43,219 bases of DNA, from assembly GCA_017508875.1 (NCBI GenBank), contig JAFWQX010000010.1, forward strand, positions 1-43,219, in the 5' to 3' direction. Origin of the DNA: Clostridia bacterium. Lineage in GTDB: Bacteria; Bacillota; Clostridia; UBA1212; UBA1255. The position numbers and the translations under genes are program-made. Below, one piece after another: positions 32,650-40,599 of this stretch; position 1 is the first letter of the stretch; every line of letters begins with the position of its first letter. The notes beneath the pieces were generated by a model that did not search any database, was not told the origin of the DNA, and was given only the letters and a program-made list of their open reading frames with translations.

Positions 32650-33408
32650 CTACATCCTCGCCGGGATGCCTTCGCGAGCCATTGCCGCCTTCAGATCGCC
32701 TATTTGTATTTCCCCGAAATGGAACACGGACGCAGCTAAGCCGGCGTCAACGCCGGGGAGTGTTTTGAACAGTGTGATGAAATCCGCGATCGAGCCTGCG
32801 CCGCCGGACGCGATCACAGGCACTTTTACCGCCATACATACGTGAGCTAAAAGATCGAGGTCAAAACCGCCCTTCACGCCGTCGGTGTCGATCGAATTGA
32901 CCACGATCTCGCCCGCACCGTTCTCCACGCCGCGCTTTATCCATTCTATAGCGTCAAGGCCGGTATTCTCGCGGCCTCCCTTTGCGAACACTCTGAAACT
33001 GCCGTCGACGCGGGCAATATCCACGGAAAGTACGACACATTGACTGCCGTACCGCACCGCCGCCTCTCTTATCAGAGCCGGATTCCGTATCGCGCCGGAA
33101 TTTACGCTGACCTTATCCGCGCCGCACTTGAGCACGCGGTCGAAATCGCCCAGAGTATTGATCCCGCCCCCCACGGTAAGCGGAATGAATACTTTTGACG
33201 CCGCCTCACATAATATGTCTGTAAACAGCCTGCGCCCTTCCGCAGACGCAGTTATATCGTAAAATACGAGCTCGTCCGCCCCGGCTTCCGAATAAAATTC
33301 CGCCAGACGCACAGGCGAATCGACGTCGCCGAGCCCCTGAAAATTAACACCCTTCACTACCCGTCCGTTCCTCACGTCGAGGCAGGGAATGATTCTTTTT
33401 GTGATCAT
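32650..33408 (-). CDS. hisF: Imidazole glycerol phosphate synthase, cyclase subunit
   Basis: Protein of 252 residues. The TIM barrel shows [17 protein letters not shown] (catalytic Asp), [49 protein letters not shown] (second catalytic Asp) and VIASGGAGS. HisF joins ammonia from HisH to PRFAR to make IGP and AICAR. Its ATG overlaps the hisA stop by four bases. Confidence 0.97.
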   Translation of the reverse strand: MITKRIIPCLDVRNGRVVKGVNFQGLGDVDSPVRLAEFYSEAGADELVFYDITASAEGRRLFTDILCEAASKVFIPLTVGGGINTLGDFDRVLKCGADKVSVNSGAIRNPALIREAAVRYGSQCVVLSVDIARVDGSFRVFAKGGRENTGLDAIEWIKRGVENGAGEIVVNSIDTDGVKGGFDLDLLAHVCMAVKVPVIASGGAGSIADFITLFKTLPGVDAGLAASVFHFGEIQIGDLKAAMAREGIPARM

Positions 33409-34130
33409 ACACGCACCTCCCCCGCCACGCGCACAGCCTCTGCGAGCTCGATCGCCCCGGTATAGTACGCTTTTCCGATTATTGCACCGTGAAGGCCCTC
33501 ATCGCGCAGCCTTATAACGTCTTCGATCGACGAAACGCCGCCGGAAGCGATCAGATCGACGCCCGAAACAAGCGAAAGTTCACGGTACAGCCCCGAATTC
33601 GGCCCCGACATTGCCCCGTCACGCGAAATATCCGTGCAGATAACTGTTTTGATGCCGATCCCGGAAAGTTTTACGCAAAAATCCGCCGCTTTTAAAGCTG
33701 TGCTTTCCGTCCAGCCTTTAACGGCAACGTATCCGTCTCTGACGTCAACGCCCACGGCTATCTTTTCGACGTATTTATCCGCCGCCGCCAGCAGGAGCGC
33801 TTCGTTCTCCACCGCCGCGGTCCCTAATATCACTCTGTCGATGCCGGCGTCAAGGTAACTGTCGATCACGGCCATCGTCCTGATCCCGCCCCCGACTTCT
33901 ATAAACGCACCGGTCTTCCCGCGGATCTTCATAATCTCGCATATATTCGGAGTACCGCCGTCTTTTGCACCCTCCAGATCCACCAGATGCATCTGCGCCG
34001 CACCGGCTTTAAGAAAATCGGCGGCAACAGATGACGGATCGTCGCTGTAGACCGTCATTTGCGAATAATCACCCTTATATAGGCGCACCGCCTTGCCGCC
34101 AAAAAGATCGATAGCAGGAAAAATCAGCAT
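33405..34130 (-). CDS. hisA: ProFAR isomerase
   Basis: Protein of 241 residues from the ATG at 34130, which opens MLIFPAIDLFGGKAVRLYKGDYSQ as in the family; the frame stays open upstream only because it overlaps hisH. IEVGGGIRTM, GVDVRDGYVAVKGW (active-site region), TDISRDGAMSGPN and LIASGGVSS are the phosphate-binding and catalytic motifs. It opens the ribose of ProFAR. It overlaps hisH by seven bases. Confidence 0.95.
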   Translation of the reverse strand: MLIFPAIDLFGGKAVRLYKGDYSQMTVYSDDPSSVAADFLKAGAAQMHLVDLEGAKDGGTPNICEIMKIRGKTGAFIEVGGGIRTMAVIDSYLDAGIDRVILGTAAVENEALLLAAADKYVEKIAVGVDVRDGYVAVKGWTESTALKAADFCVKLSGIGIKTVICTDISRDGAMSGPNSGLYRELSLVSGVDLIASGGVSSIEDVIRLRDEGLHGAIIGKAYYTGAIELAEAVRVAGEVRV

Positions 34131-34756
34131 TGTCCGCCACCTCCGATCTCGCAAAATGCTTTCAATATACGGAGCCCTACGGGGCCGCTCTTCTCCGGAT
34201 GAAACTGGGTCCCGAAAACGTTGCCCCTCTGGACCGCCGCCGTGACTTCGCCGCTGTATTCCGCCGTGGCAATTATATCTTTTTCGCATTCCGACGCATA
34301 ATATGAATGGACAAAATAAACGCAGTCGCCGTCGTCAACGTATTTGAGCAGCGGTGATTTGCGCGTGATTTTAAGCGGATTCCAGCCGATGTGCGGTATC
34401 TTCAGGCGCCTGTTCCAGCCGGGCATACTTTCGAGCGGGACAACGCGGCCGGATATCAGACCGAGCCCTTTATGCACCCCGAATTCGAGGCTCTCGTCGA
34501 ACAGAAGCTGCATTCCGAGACAGATCCCTAAAAGAGGCTTGCCCGAATCAGCCTCTTCGATCAGCACTTTATCCAGCCCGCCGGAGCTGAGTTTTTCGGT
34601 CGCATCGCCGAAAGCACCGACGCCCGGGAGAATGATATTGTCCGCGGCATGCAGCACTTCCGGTGAATCGGTTATGACGGCTTCGCAGCCTATATATGAA
34701 AGCGAACAGCGGAGCGAAAAGAGATTGCCCACACCGTAATCAACGATCGCGATCAT
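34124..34756 (-). CDS. hisH: Imidazole glycerol phosphate synthase, glutamine amidotransferase subunit
   Basis: Protein of 210 residues. Class I amidotransferase: IIDYGxGN-like start (MIAIVDYGVGNLFSL), oxyanion region PGVGAFGD, nucleophile in LLGICLGMQLLFDES, then PHIGWN, YFVHSYYA and the catalytic His/Glu in GTQFHPEKSG. It supplies ammonia to HisF. It lies 31 bases downstream of hisB, with AGGAGGAG ahead of the ATG. Confidence 0.97.
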   Translation of the reverse strand: MIAIVDYGVGNLFSLRCSLSYIGCEAVITDSPEVLHAADNIILPGVGAFGDATEKLSSGGLDKVLIEEADSGKPLLGICLGMQLLFDESLEFGVHKGLGLISGRVVPLESMPGWNRRLKIPHIGWNPLKITRKSPLLKYVDDGDCVYFVHSYYASECEKDIIATAEYSGEVTAAVQRGNVFGTQFHPEKSGPVGLRILKAFCEIGGGGQC

Positions 34757-34787
34757 TTATTATTACTCCTCCTTTGCCTCTTGCAAC

Positions 34788-35375
34788 TCATAACACGCCT
34801 TTCGTGGACGGAACATTTCCCTTTAGCGCCGGATCCACCGCCACAGCCGCCCGGATCGACCTCGCCGCCGACTTGAATATCCCCTCGACTATGTGGTGCG
34901 TATTGTCGCCGGAAATCTCGCGAATATGCAGCGAACACTGAGCATTGCGCACGAAACCGAGCCAGAACTCCTTGACCAGTTCGGTGTCAAACGTACCGAC
35001 TTTCTGCGCCGGGAGCGAAACATCGAACGTCAGATGCGCGCGGCCCGAGAAATCGATCGCGGTCAATATCAGTGCCTCGTCCATCGGCAGTATCGTGCTC
35101 CCGTAGCGCTTTATCCCGTGCTTTTCTCCCAGCGCCTCCGAAAACGCCTGCCCGAGGGCAATGCCGATATCTTCGACGCTGTGGTGGTCGTCAACGTCCG
35201 TGTCCCCTTTGCACTTTACCTCGAGCCCGAGCATCCCGTGCACCGCAAACAACGTAAGCATATGATTCAAAAACCCCACGCCCGTATCTATACACGTCTT
35301 CCCCGGCCCGTCGAGGTCAAGCTTAACCTGTATTTCCGTCTCATTCGTTTTCCTGTTTATTTCAGCCGTTCTCAC
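34788..35375 (-). CDS. hisB: Imidazoleglycerol-phosphate dehydratase
   Basis: Protein of 195 residues from GTG 35375, preceded by GGAGGAGGG at eight bases; an ATG at 35405 overlapping hisC would add ten residues without a match to the family. Metal-binding motifs are GVGFLNHML, DVDDHHSVEDIGIALG and ISGDNTHHIVEGIFKS. This is the dehydratase alone. The histidinol-phosphate phosphatase is not fused and not in the operon, so a PHP-type HisK/HisJ elsewhere is expected. Confidence 0.94.
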   Translation of the reverse strand: MRTAEINRKTNETEIQVKLDLDGPGKTCIDTGVGFLNHMLTLFAVHGMLGLEVKCKGDTDVDDHHSVEDIGIALGQAFSEALGEKHGIKRYGSTILPMDEALILTAIDFSGRAHLTFDVSLPAQKVGTFDTELVKEFWLGFVRNAQCSLHIREISGDNTHHIVEGIFKSAARSIRAAVAVDPALKGNVPSTKGVL

Positions 35376-35401
35376 CGCTGATCCCTCCTCCGCACATGCT
35401 C

Positions 35402-36457
35402 TCAAACGATCTCCGCCGCAGCCTTTACCAGCGCTTTCATCTCATCGATCGAACCGACCGTGATGCGGTTATAGTCTTTTATCCGCTCCGGCTTCGAAAA
35501 ATGCCGCACCAGAATACCCTTTTCCCTCAGTTTCAGATAAAGCTCCTCGCCCCCGACGTCCGGATGGCGCGCAAAAACGAAATTCGCTTTAGAATCGGTC
35601 AGTTTGAACCCCAGCGCCTTGAGCGCAGACGCCGTGTACGCGCGGTTTTCGCAGATCTCGCGGCAGTTATCGAGCATATAATCATTGTCCTCGAGCGCGC
35701 CGATCCCCATCGCCTGCGCCACGCTCCCGACGTTGTACGGGTTGATCGAACAGCGGACCGTCTCCAGATCATTGATCAAAGCAGGAGAAGCAAAACCGAA
35801 ACCGAGACGCGCGCCGGCCATTGACCGCGACTTTGAAAACGTCTGCGTAACCAGCAGATTTCCGTACTTTTCTATGAGCGGGACAACGCTCACGGCTCCG
35901 AAGTCTACGTACGCTTCGTCAACGACAACGATCCTGTCCGGCCTCTCCCTCACGATCGCTTCGATCTCGTCAGGGGCAATTGCGATCCCGGTGGGTGCGT
36001 TCGGATTCGCGATAAACAGCGTGCCTTCTTTTTCCGCCATCGTCTTAATATCCATCGAGAGATCCGGCAGCAGCGGCACCTCTATAAACGGGACCCTGTT
36101 CTCCGCCGCAAAAACGGGGTAAAAACCGTACGTCACGTCCGGGAATATCCCTGGCCTGCCCTCTTCACAAAACGCCGCAAAAGCCCAGCTAAGCACCTCG
36201 TCGGAGCCGTTTGAGCATATTATGCACTCTTCCGGGACACCGTACAGCTTCGACGCCGCTTTTTTCAGCGCGGAGCACGACGGATCGGAGTAAAGATTGA
36301 GCCTGCCGAGCGCTTTCTCACCTGCCTCGACGGCACGCTTTGAAGGCGGGAAAGGCGATTCGTTCGTATTCAGTTTGATAAATCCGCCGTTCTTTGGCTG
36401 CTCGCCGGGGACGTACGGCGTAAGCGCAGAAAACACACTGCTGAAAAACCGGCTCAT
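35402..36457 (-). CDS. hisC: Histidinol-phosphate aminotransferase
   Basis: Protein of 351 residues, fold-type I PLP enzyme. Landmarks are LNTNESPFPPSKRAVE, CSNGSDEVLSWAFAAF, FIANPNAPTGIAI, VVDEAYVDFG and the Schiff-base lysine in VTQTFSKSRSMAGARLGFG. It converts imidazole acetol phosphate to histidinol phosphate using glutamate. The ATG overlaps the hisD stop by four bases. Confidence 0.95.
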   Translation of the reverse strand: MSRFFSSVFSALTPYVPGEQPKNGGFIKLNTNESPFPPSKRAVEAGEKALGRLNLYSDPSCSALKKAASKLYGVPEECIICSNGSDEVLSWAFAAFCEEGRPGIFPDVTYGFYPVFAAENRVPFIEVPLLPDLSMDIKTMAEKEGTLFIANPNAPTGIAIAPDEIEAIVRERPDRIVVVDEAYVDFGAVSVVPLIEKYGNLLVTQTFSKSRSMAGARLGFGFASPALINDLETVRCSINPYNVGSVAQAMGIGALEDNDYMLDNCREICENRAYTASALKALGFKLTDSKANFVFARHPDVGGEELYLKLREKGILVRHFSKPERIKDYNRITVGSIDEMKALVKAAAEIV

Positions 36458-37746
36458 TGACCCTCGCCCTCCGTTCTTATCATAACGCTCCTGCCGTGGC
36501 CCGTGAGCCCTTCGGCCGCCGCAAAACGGTTCACATTCTCGGCGGAACGGAGCATTGACTCCCGGTCGTAATAAATATACTGTATCTTTTTCACGAAATC
36601 ATCTACCGAGAGCGCGCTGGAGAACCTCGCCGTACCGCCGGTCGGAAGCGTGTGGTTCGGCCCCGCGTAGTAATCGCCGAGCGCTTCGGGACAATACCTT
36701 CCCAGAAATACCGAACCGGCGCACCGTACTTTTTCGAGGTACGAGAATGGGTCGTCAACGCAAAGCTCCAGATGTTCGGGGGCGATCGTGTTCGCGACAC
36801 AGATCGCTTCGCCGAGGTCGGAGGCGACAATTATTTTCCCGTTTTTATCTATCGATTCTCTCGCGATCTCCGAGCGCAGCAGCCCGGGGATCTGCTTCTC
36901 GAGTTCAGCACTGACTTCAGCGGCAAGTGTTTCGGAATCCGTCACCAGCACGGCGCTCGCCATCCTGTCGTGCTCAGCCTGCGAAAGCATATCGGCCGCC
37001 ACCCAGTCGGCGCGGCTCTTCCCGTCCGCTACGATCAATATCTCGCTCGGACCCGCGATCATATCTATCGAGACCTGCCCGAAAACCTGCTTCTTAGCCT
37101 CGGCAACGAACGCGTTGCCCGGGCCAACGATCTTATCCACTTTCGGAACTGTTTCGGTGCCGTATGCCAGCGCCGCTATCGCCTGCGCCCCGCCAATTTT
37201 AAATATGCGTGTGGCGCCTGCCTCTTTTGCCGCAGCCAGTATCGCCGGATCGATCTTCCCGTCTTTCCCAGGGGGCGTTACGATGACAACTTCCGCGCAG
37301 CCCGCGATCTTCGCAGGTATGACGTCCATCAGCACCGTTGACGGGTACGCTGCTGTGCCTCCCGGTACGTACAGACCGGCTTTCGAGACGGCAATAACTC
37401 TCTGTCCCACGATCGCGCCCTGGTCGTTTACCGTCCTGAACCCCTCGCGCTTCTGAAGCTCGTGGAAACGGCGGATGTTGACGGCCGCAGCGGCAATTAT
37501 ATTTAAGAATTCCGGATCGCGCGCTTTGATCGTGCTTATTGCTTCGTCAAATTCTTCTGCGCTTACCTCTAGGGAGCGGAGATCTGCGCCGTCAAATTTT
37601 CGGGTGTATTCGTACAGCGCTTCGTCTCCACGCGCGCGGACGTCGTTTATGATCCCGCTCACGATCGCCGAAACGTCGCGCTGAGCTGTTCCTCTGGCAA
37701 ATATTTCCGACGCCGGAACTTCAGACATCTTTAAAATCTTGATCAT
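36454..37746 (-). CDS. hisD: Histidinol dehydrogenase
   Basis: Protein of 430 residues. Family motifs: VPGGTAAYPSTVLMDVIPAKIAG, KIVGPGNAFVAEAKKQVFG, IDMIAGPSEILIVAD, AEHDRMASAVLVT, IAPEHLELCVDDP and FLGRYCPEALGDYYAGPNHTLPTGGTA. Zinc ligands and the catalytic Glu-His pair lie in these. It carries out the last two oxidations, histidinol to histidine. AAAAAGGAGACAAAA precedes the ATG. Confidence 0.97.
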   Translation of the reverse strand: MIKILKMSEVPASEIFARGTAQRDVSAIVSGIINDVRARGDEALYEYTRKFDGADLRSLEVSAEEFDEAISTIKARDPEFLNIIAAAAVNIRRFHELQKREGFRTVNDQGAIVGQRVIAVSKAGLYVPGGTAAYPSTVLMDVIPAKIAGCAEVVIVTPPGKDGKIDPAILAAAKEAGATRIFKIGGAQAIAALAYGTETVPKVDKIVGPGNAFVAEAKKQVFGQVSIDMIAGPSEILIVADGKSRADWVAADMLSQAEHDRMASAVLVTDSETLAAEVSAELEKQIPGLLRSEIARESIDKNGKIIVASDLGEAICVANTIAPEHLELCVDDPFSYLEKVRCAGSVFLGRYCPEALGDYYAGPNHTLPTGGTARFSSALSVDDFVKKIQYIYYDRESMLRSAENVNRFAAAEGLTGHGRSVMIRTEGEGQ

Positions 37747-37857
37747 TTTTGTCTCCTTTTTTTAATGGCCAATGAATAATGGAGAATTGAGAATGGACAA
37801 TTAAGGTATCACCGGTGGCGATGATTTAAAAATATACCACAATTTGCAATTTGCAAT
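37747..37857. repeat. Intergenic low-complexity repeats between hisG and hisD
   Basis: The only wide gap in the operon. It holds AAT/GG-rich steps (AATGGCCAATGAATAATGGAGAATTGAGAATGG) split into short motifs GAGAATTGAGAATGG, then CAATTTG, CAATTTG, CAATTTA and CCATTTGCAAT steps. Similar AATTGAGAATGG-type strings occur between genes in other Clostridia. No promoter or terminator is clear. Confidence 0.55.
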
Positions 37858-38493
37858 TTATCCTTTGCCATTTGCAATCTTTCTTTCCAGCTCTTTTACC
37901 GCCTCATATTTGAACCTGTACCCCGCCTTATTCGCGATCAGCCTCGCACTGATCGGCAGCACTTCCTCGATAACCTCGAGATCATTTTCGCGAAGCGTCG
38001 TACCGGTCTCGACGATATCCATTATCACGTCGGAAAGGCCGAGGATCGGGGCGATCTCGATCGAGCCGTTCAGATGGATTATATCTATGTCCCTGCCTTT
38101 TCCGGCGTAATAACCGCGGGCAATATGCGAAAACTTCGTTGCCACCCGGAGCGTTTTTTCAGGATCGTCCTTGAACCCCTTCTTCGCCGCGACCGCCATA
38201 CGGCACACGCCGGTATGCAGGTCGGTAAGTTCGTAAACGTCCGGCTCGTATTCGAGCAGAATATCCTTCCCCGCCACGCCGAGATCAGCCGCACCGCGCT
38301 CAACGTAAATGGCGACGTCGGACGGTTTTACCCAGAAGTACCTTACGCCCGCGTCAGGGTTTTCGAATATGAGCTTCCGGCTCTCGCCAAGCACTTCCGG
38401 GCAGGGGTAGCCGGCCTTTTCGAGCATCGCGTAGACCTTTTCGCCGAGCCTCCCCTTCGGGAGGGCAATATTAAGAAAACCGCTGTCAATCAT
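37858..38493 (-). CDS. hisG: ATP phosphoribosyltransferase, short form
   Basis: Protein of 211 residues. It starts NIALPKGRLGEKVYAML and contains VGVxG-like ADLGVAGKDILLEYEPDVYELTDL, GKGRDIDIIHLNGSIEIAPILGLSDVIMDIVETGTTLRENDLEVIE (PRPP-binding). The C-terminal regulatory domain of long HisG is absent, so it must work with HisZ, encoded upstream with an eight-base overlap. It catalyses the first, committed step of the pathway. Confidence 0.96.
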   Translation of the reverse strand: MIDSGFLNIALPKGRLGEKVYAMLEKAGYPCPEVLGESRKLIFENPDAGVRYFWVKPSDVAIYVERGAADLGVAGKDILLEYEPDVYELTDLHTGVCRMAVAAKKGFKDDPEKTLRVATKFSHIARGYYAGKGRDIDIIHLNGSIEIAPILGLSDVIMDIVETGTTLRENDLEVIEEVLPISARLIANKAGYRFKYEAVKELERKIANGKG

Positions 38494-39586
38494 TGTCCGC
38501 CGCCTCCGCTCTGTATCTTCCGCTTCTGTTCGCCGCGCGCCGGATCATTGCCGCAAGCACATCCCCGGGCTCGTCGTCCGCACCGTATCTGACTGTCTCA
38601 ACCTCCGACTTCACATTGCCCGCGCCGCCCAGCCGCTCGAGCGAGTCCATATATACCGCAAACCCGATCGCGCCGCCTTTTTTAGAAAGCTTCTCCATCA
38701 GCCTGTCGTACCGGCCGCCGGACAGCACGCGCTCGGGCACGCCGTTTACGTATCCTTTAAACGCGATCCCGTTATAATAATTTCTATCGCTGACGATCGA
38801 AAAATCGATCCGTATATTATCGCTCACGCCTGTCCCGCGAAGCGCTTTCAGCATTTTTTCGAACTGTGCGTATTCTTCTATCATACCGAGTTTTTCTGCG
38901 GCTGCTCTAACCGATCCGAGTGTGTCGCAGGGCCTTCCGTAAAGCTCCACGAGCGACGCAAGCAGCCCGGCCGCAGCCTCATCCGCACCGTTCTCCTTCG
39001 CGATACGCATTATTTCGTGCACGTTCTTTCCTTCCGCGCACTTTAAAAGTTCCGCCTGCACCATCGGGTCAACGCTAACGTTGTCAACGGCTTTGAACAG
39101 CAGATCGAGCTGCCCGATATCCAGCACGTACTCGCTGCTGACGGTATCGAGGCTCTTCGCCGCGAGATACAGCACTTCCGCGAGGCAGTAGGCGTCAATT
39201 TTTCCGATGCATTCGAGTCCGGTCTGCATTATTTCGCGGAACATCCCGCCGCCCGAGTGCGGATCCGATCTGCCGCTCCCGCCTGAAACGCGGTAAACAT
39301 TCTCACTGTAAAACAGCTTCGTTGACCTAAGCGCCGAAACATCCGCGTTTTTTATAATTGACAGCGTCACGTCCGGCTTCAGCGCCATAAGCCTGCCGTC
39401 GGTGTCTGTAAACGTGATTATGCTGTCGGAGATCAGGAACTCCTTGTTCCGCGCGTACAGGTCGTACTCCTCGAATTTACTCATTTTATAAGGCTCGTAA
39501 CCGAACGTGCCGTAGAGCGCTCTGAGCGACGCCGCGGTCTGTTCCGCAAAGCTTATAAACCGGCCTGCAGGATCATTTATTTTCAT
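38486..39586 (-). CDS. hisZ: ATP phosphoribosyltransferase regulatory subunit
   Basis: Protein of 366 residues from the ATG at 39586 (GGAGG eight bases upstream); the open frame extends 20 codons further into the preceding gene. It is a HisRS-like class II fold without tRNA-synthetase function: MKPDVT-like LMALKPDVTLSI, motif 2 KLFYSENVYRV, GMFREIMQTGLECIG, and YYNGIAFKGYVNGVPERVLSGGRYDRL. It is needed for activity and histidine feedback of the short HisG. Confidence 0.94.
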   Translation of the reverse strand: MKINDPAGRFISFAEQTAASLRALYGTFGYEPYKMSKFEEYDLYARNKEFLISDSIITFTDTDGRLMALKPDVTLSIIKNADVSALRSTKLFYSENVYRVSGGSGRSDPHSGGGMFREIMQTGLECIGKIDAYCLAEVLYLAAKSLDTVSSEYVLDIGQLDLLFKAVDNVSVDPMVQAELLKCAEGKNVHEIMRIAKENGADEAAAGLLASLVELYGRPCDTLGSVRAAAEKLGMIEEYAQFEKMLKALRGTGVSDNIRIDFSIVSDRNYYNGIAFKGYVNGVPERVLSGGRYDRLMEKLSKKGGAIGFAVYMDSLERLGGAGNVKSEVETVRYGADDEPGDVLAAMIRRAANRSGRYRAEAADND

Positions 39587-39887
39587 CAGCCGCGCCTCCT
39601 TCGGTCTTAAGTATCCGTTCCAGCACCGTTCCGTACCCTCCCGCACCGTAATTAAGGCAGCGGTTAACGCGGCTTATCGTCGCCGTGCTAAGTCCGAGCT
39701 CGTCCGAGATCTGCTGGTAGTTCCTGCCCTGCCTGAGCAGCATCGCCGCGGTCAATCTCTGCGACAGGTCCTGCACTTCCGATATCGTGCATACGTCTTC
39801 CAGAAACGCTTTGCACTCTTCCGCGTTTTTCAGGGACAATATCGCCGCGCACAGGCGGTCAACGGCTTCAGTATCAAAGTTGAACAT
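39573..39887 (-). CDS. YerC/YecD TrpR-like regulator, likely HisR
   Basis: Protein of 104 residues from the ATG at 39887 (AAAGG upstream); a GTG four codons earlier is possible. It matches the YerC/YecD group of the TrpR superfamily: DRLCAAILSLKNAEECKAFLEDVCTISEVQDLSQRLTAAMLL, then the DNA-binding helix-turn-helix GRNYQQISDELGLSTATISRVNRCLNYG. In Firmicutes this group is predicted to repress histidine genes (named HisR). Being first in the operon suggests autoregulation, with histidine or its charged tRNA as signal not known. A dyad in the promoter (40013-40030) is the candidate operator. Confidence 0.88.
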   Translation of the reverse strand: MFNFDTEAVDRLCAAILSLKNAEECKAFLEDVCTISEVQDLSQRLTAAMLLRQGRNYQQISDELGLSTATISRVNRCLNYGAGGYGTVLERILKTEGGAADENK

Positions 39888-40004
39888 TCTTTTTCGCACC
39901 TTTCGTAAGAAGGATGTGGTTTTGCGTGGCCGGGGATGCTTCCCTGCTCATCAGGGGCAGCGCTTTAGCTGTTGTATGCATGCTTCAGCCCGGCACGCTT
40001 TCGC

Positions 40005-40033
40005 ATTTTAGCACTTTACTTCGATAAAGTCAA
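40005..40033 (-). promoter_or_regulatory. his operon promoter with dyad operator candidate
   Basis: On the minus strand TTGACT (40033-40028), 17 bases, TAAAAT (40010-40005). ACTTTA (40013-40018) and TAAAGT (40025-40030) form a dyad with a six-base centre lying inside the spacer and touching the -35, a good place for a repressor. The leader, about 110 bases, has a CCCTG/CAGGG hairpin but no T-box or his leader-peptide signature. Confidence 0.65.
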
Positions 40034-40066
40034 CACTGTTCTAAAACGGCGCGGGGATTTAAAATA

Positions 40067-40441
40067 TTAGACAAACTCGATCCAGTCGAATTCCACTCTG
40101 CCGCTGTCAGGCGCGCGTCTGAGCCCGACCGAAACAGAACGGCCGCCGGTCAGAGGCTGCTCAAGCGGCGCACGAAACTCCATCCACTCACCGCGGGTAT
40201 TGACGACGTTAAACGAAGCCAGGACCAGGCCGGAATCAAGCTCTTTTACGTCAATGACCGCTCCCGTTGCCTCCGTGCGTACGGATAAGACCGCCTCGCT
40301 GCAGCCGTCGAGGTCAACGTATCTGAACCCGTTCCATTGACCCTCCTGCACTGACACGATCGAGCCTTCCTTGATCGAAGCGTAACCGGCCGCGGGGTCA
40401 AGTTCTCCGATGCGGAAAGGCGAGGGCAGGGCAAAATACAC
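40067..40441 (-). pseudogene. CBM6-like C-terminal fragment
   Basis: A 124-residue open frame (GTG start at 40441 at best) has no ribosome binding site. It resembles the last part of a family 6 carbohydrate-binding module: GSIVSVQEGQWNGFRYVDLDGCSEAVLSVRTEA, GLVLASFNVVNTRGEWMEFRAPL and VEFDWIEFV at the end, the usual closing strand. The frame stays open upstream to a stop near 40534 but turns into GCGAA-rich sequence, so the catalytic part of the parent enzyme is gone. It is most simply the remnant of a glycoside hydrolase gene, though the clean frame means a small real protein cannot be excluded. Confidence 0.55.
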
Positions 40442-40469
40442 TTTCCCGTCGTCATCCGTCAGACTGTAA

Positions 40470-40540
40470 AGCGAATCGCAACATTCGCTGCGAACAAGCG
40501 AACATTCGCTGAAAATTCGCCGAAAATTCGCTCATAGCGA
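40470..40540. repeat. GCGAA/TTCGC cluster
   Basis: AATTCGC, ATTCGCT and GCGAA alternate in both orientations at about 10-11-base steps, ending just before the next -35 box. It has no coding sense and may be a foldback or binding-site cluster. Confidence 0.6.
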
Positions 40541-40580
40541 TTGACAAAGCGAATTTTGTGAGTATAATATAGTCAAAATT
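40541..40580 (+). promoter_or_regulatory. Strong promoter with dyad, AlbA_2 gene
   Basis: TTGACA at 40541-40546, 16 bases, TATAAT at 40563-40568. AATTTTG (40552-40558) and CAAAATT (40574-40580) form a dyad around the -10, a candidate operator. TAAGGAGG follows before the ATG. Confidence 0.75.
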
Positions 40581-40599
40581 AGTGTAAGGAGGCGCTCCA

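Noticed and set aside
39900..40005. T-box or histidine leader peptide before the his operon
   Set aside because: No T-box consensus (TGGNACCGCG) and no His codon run; only a short CCCTG/CAGGG hairpin.
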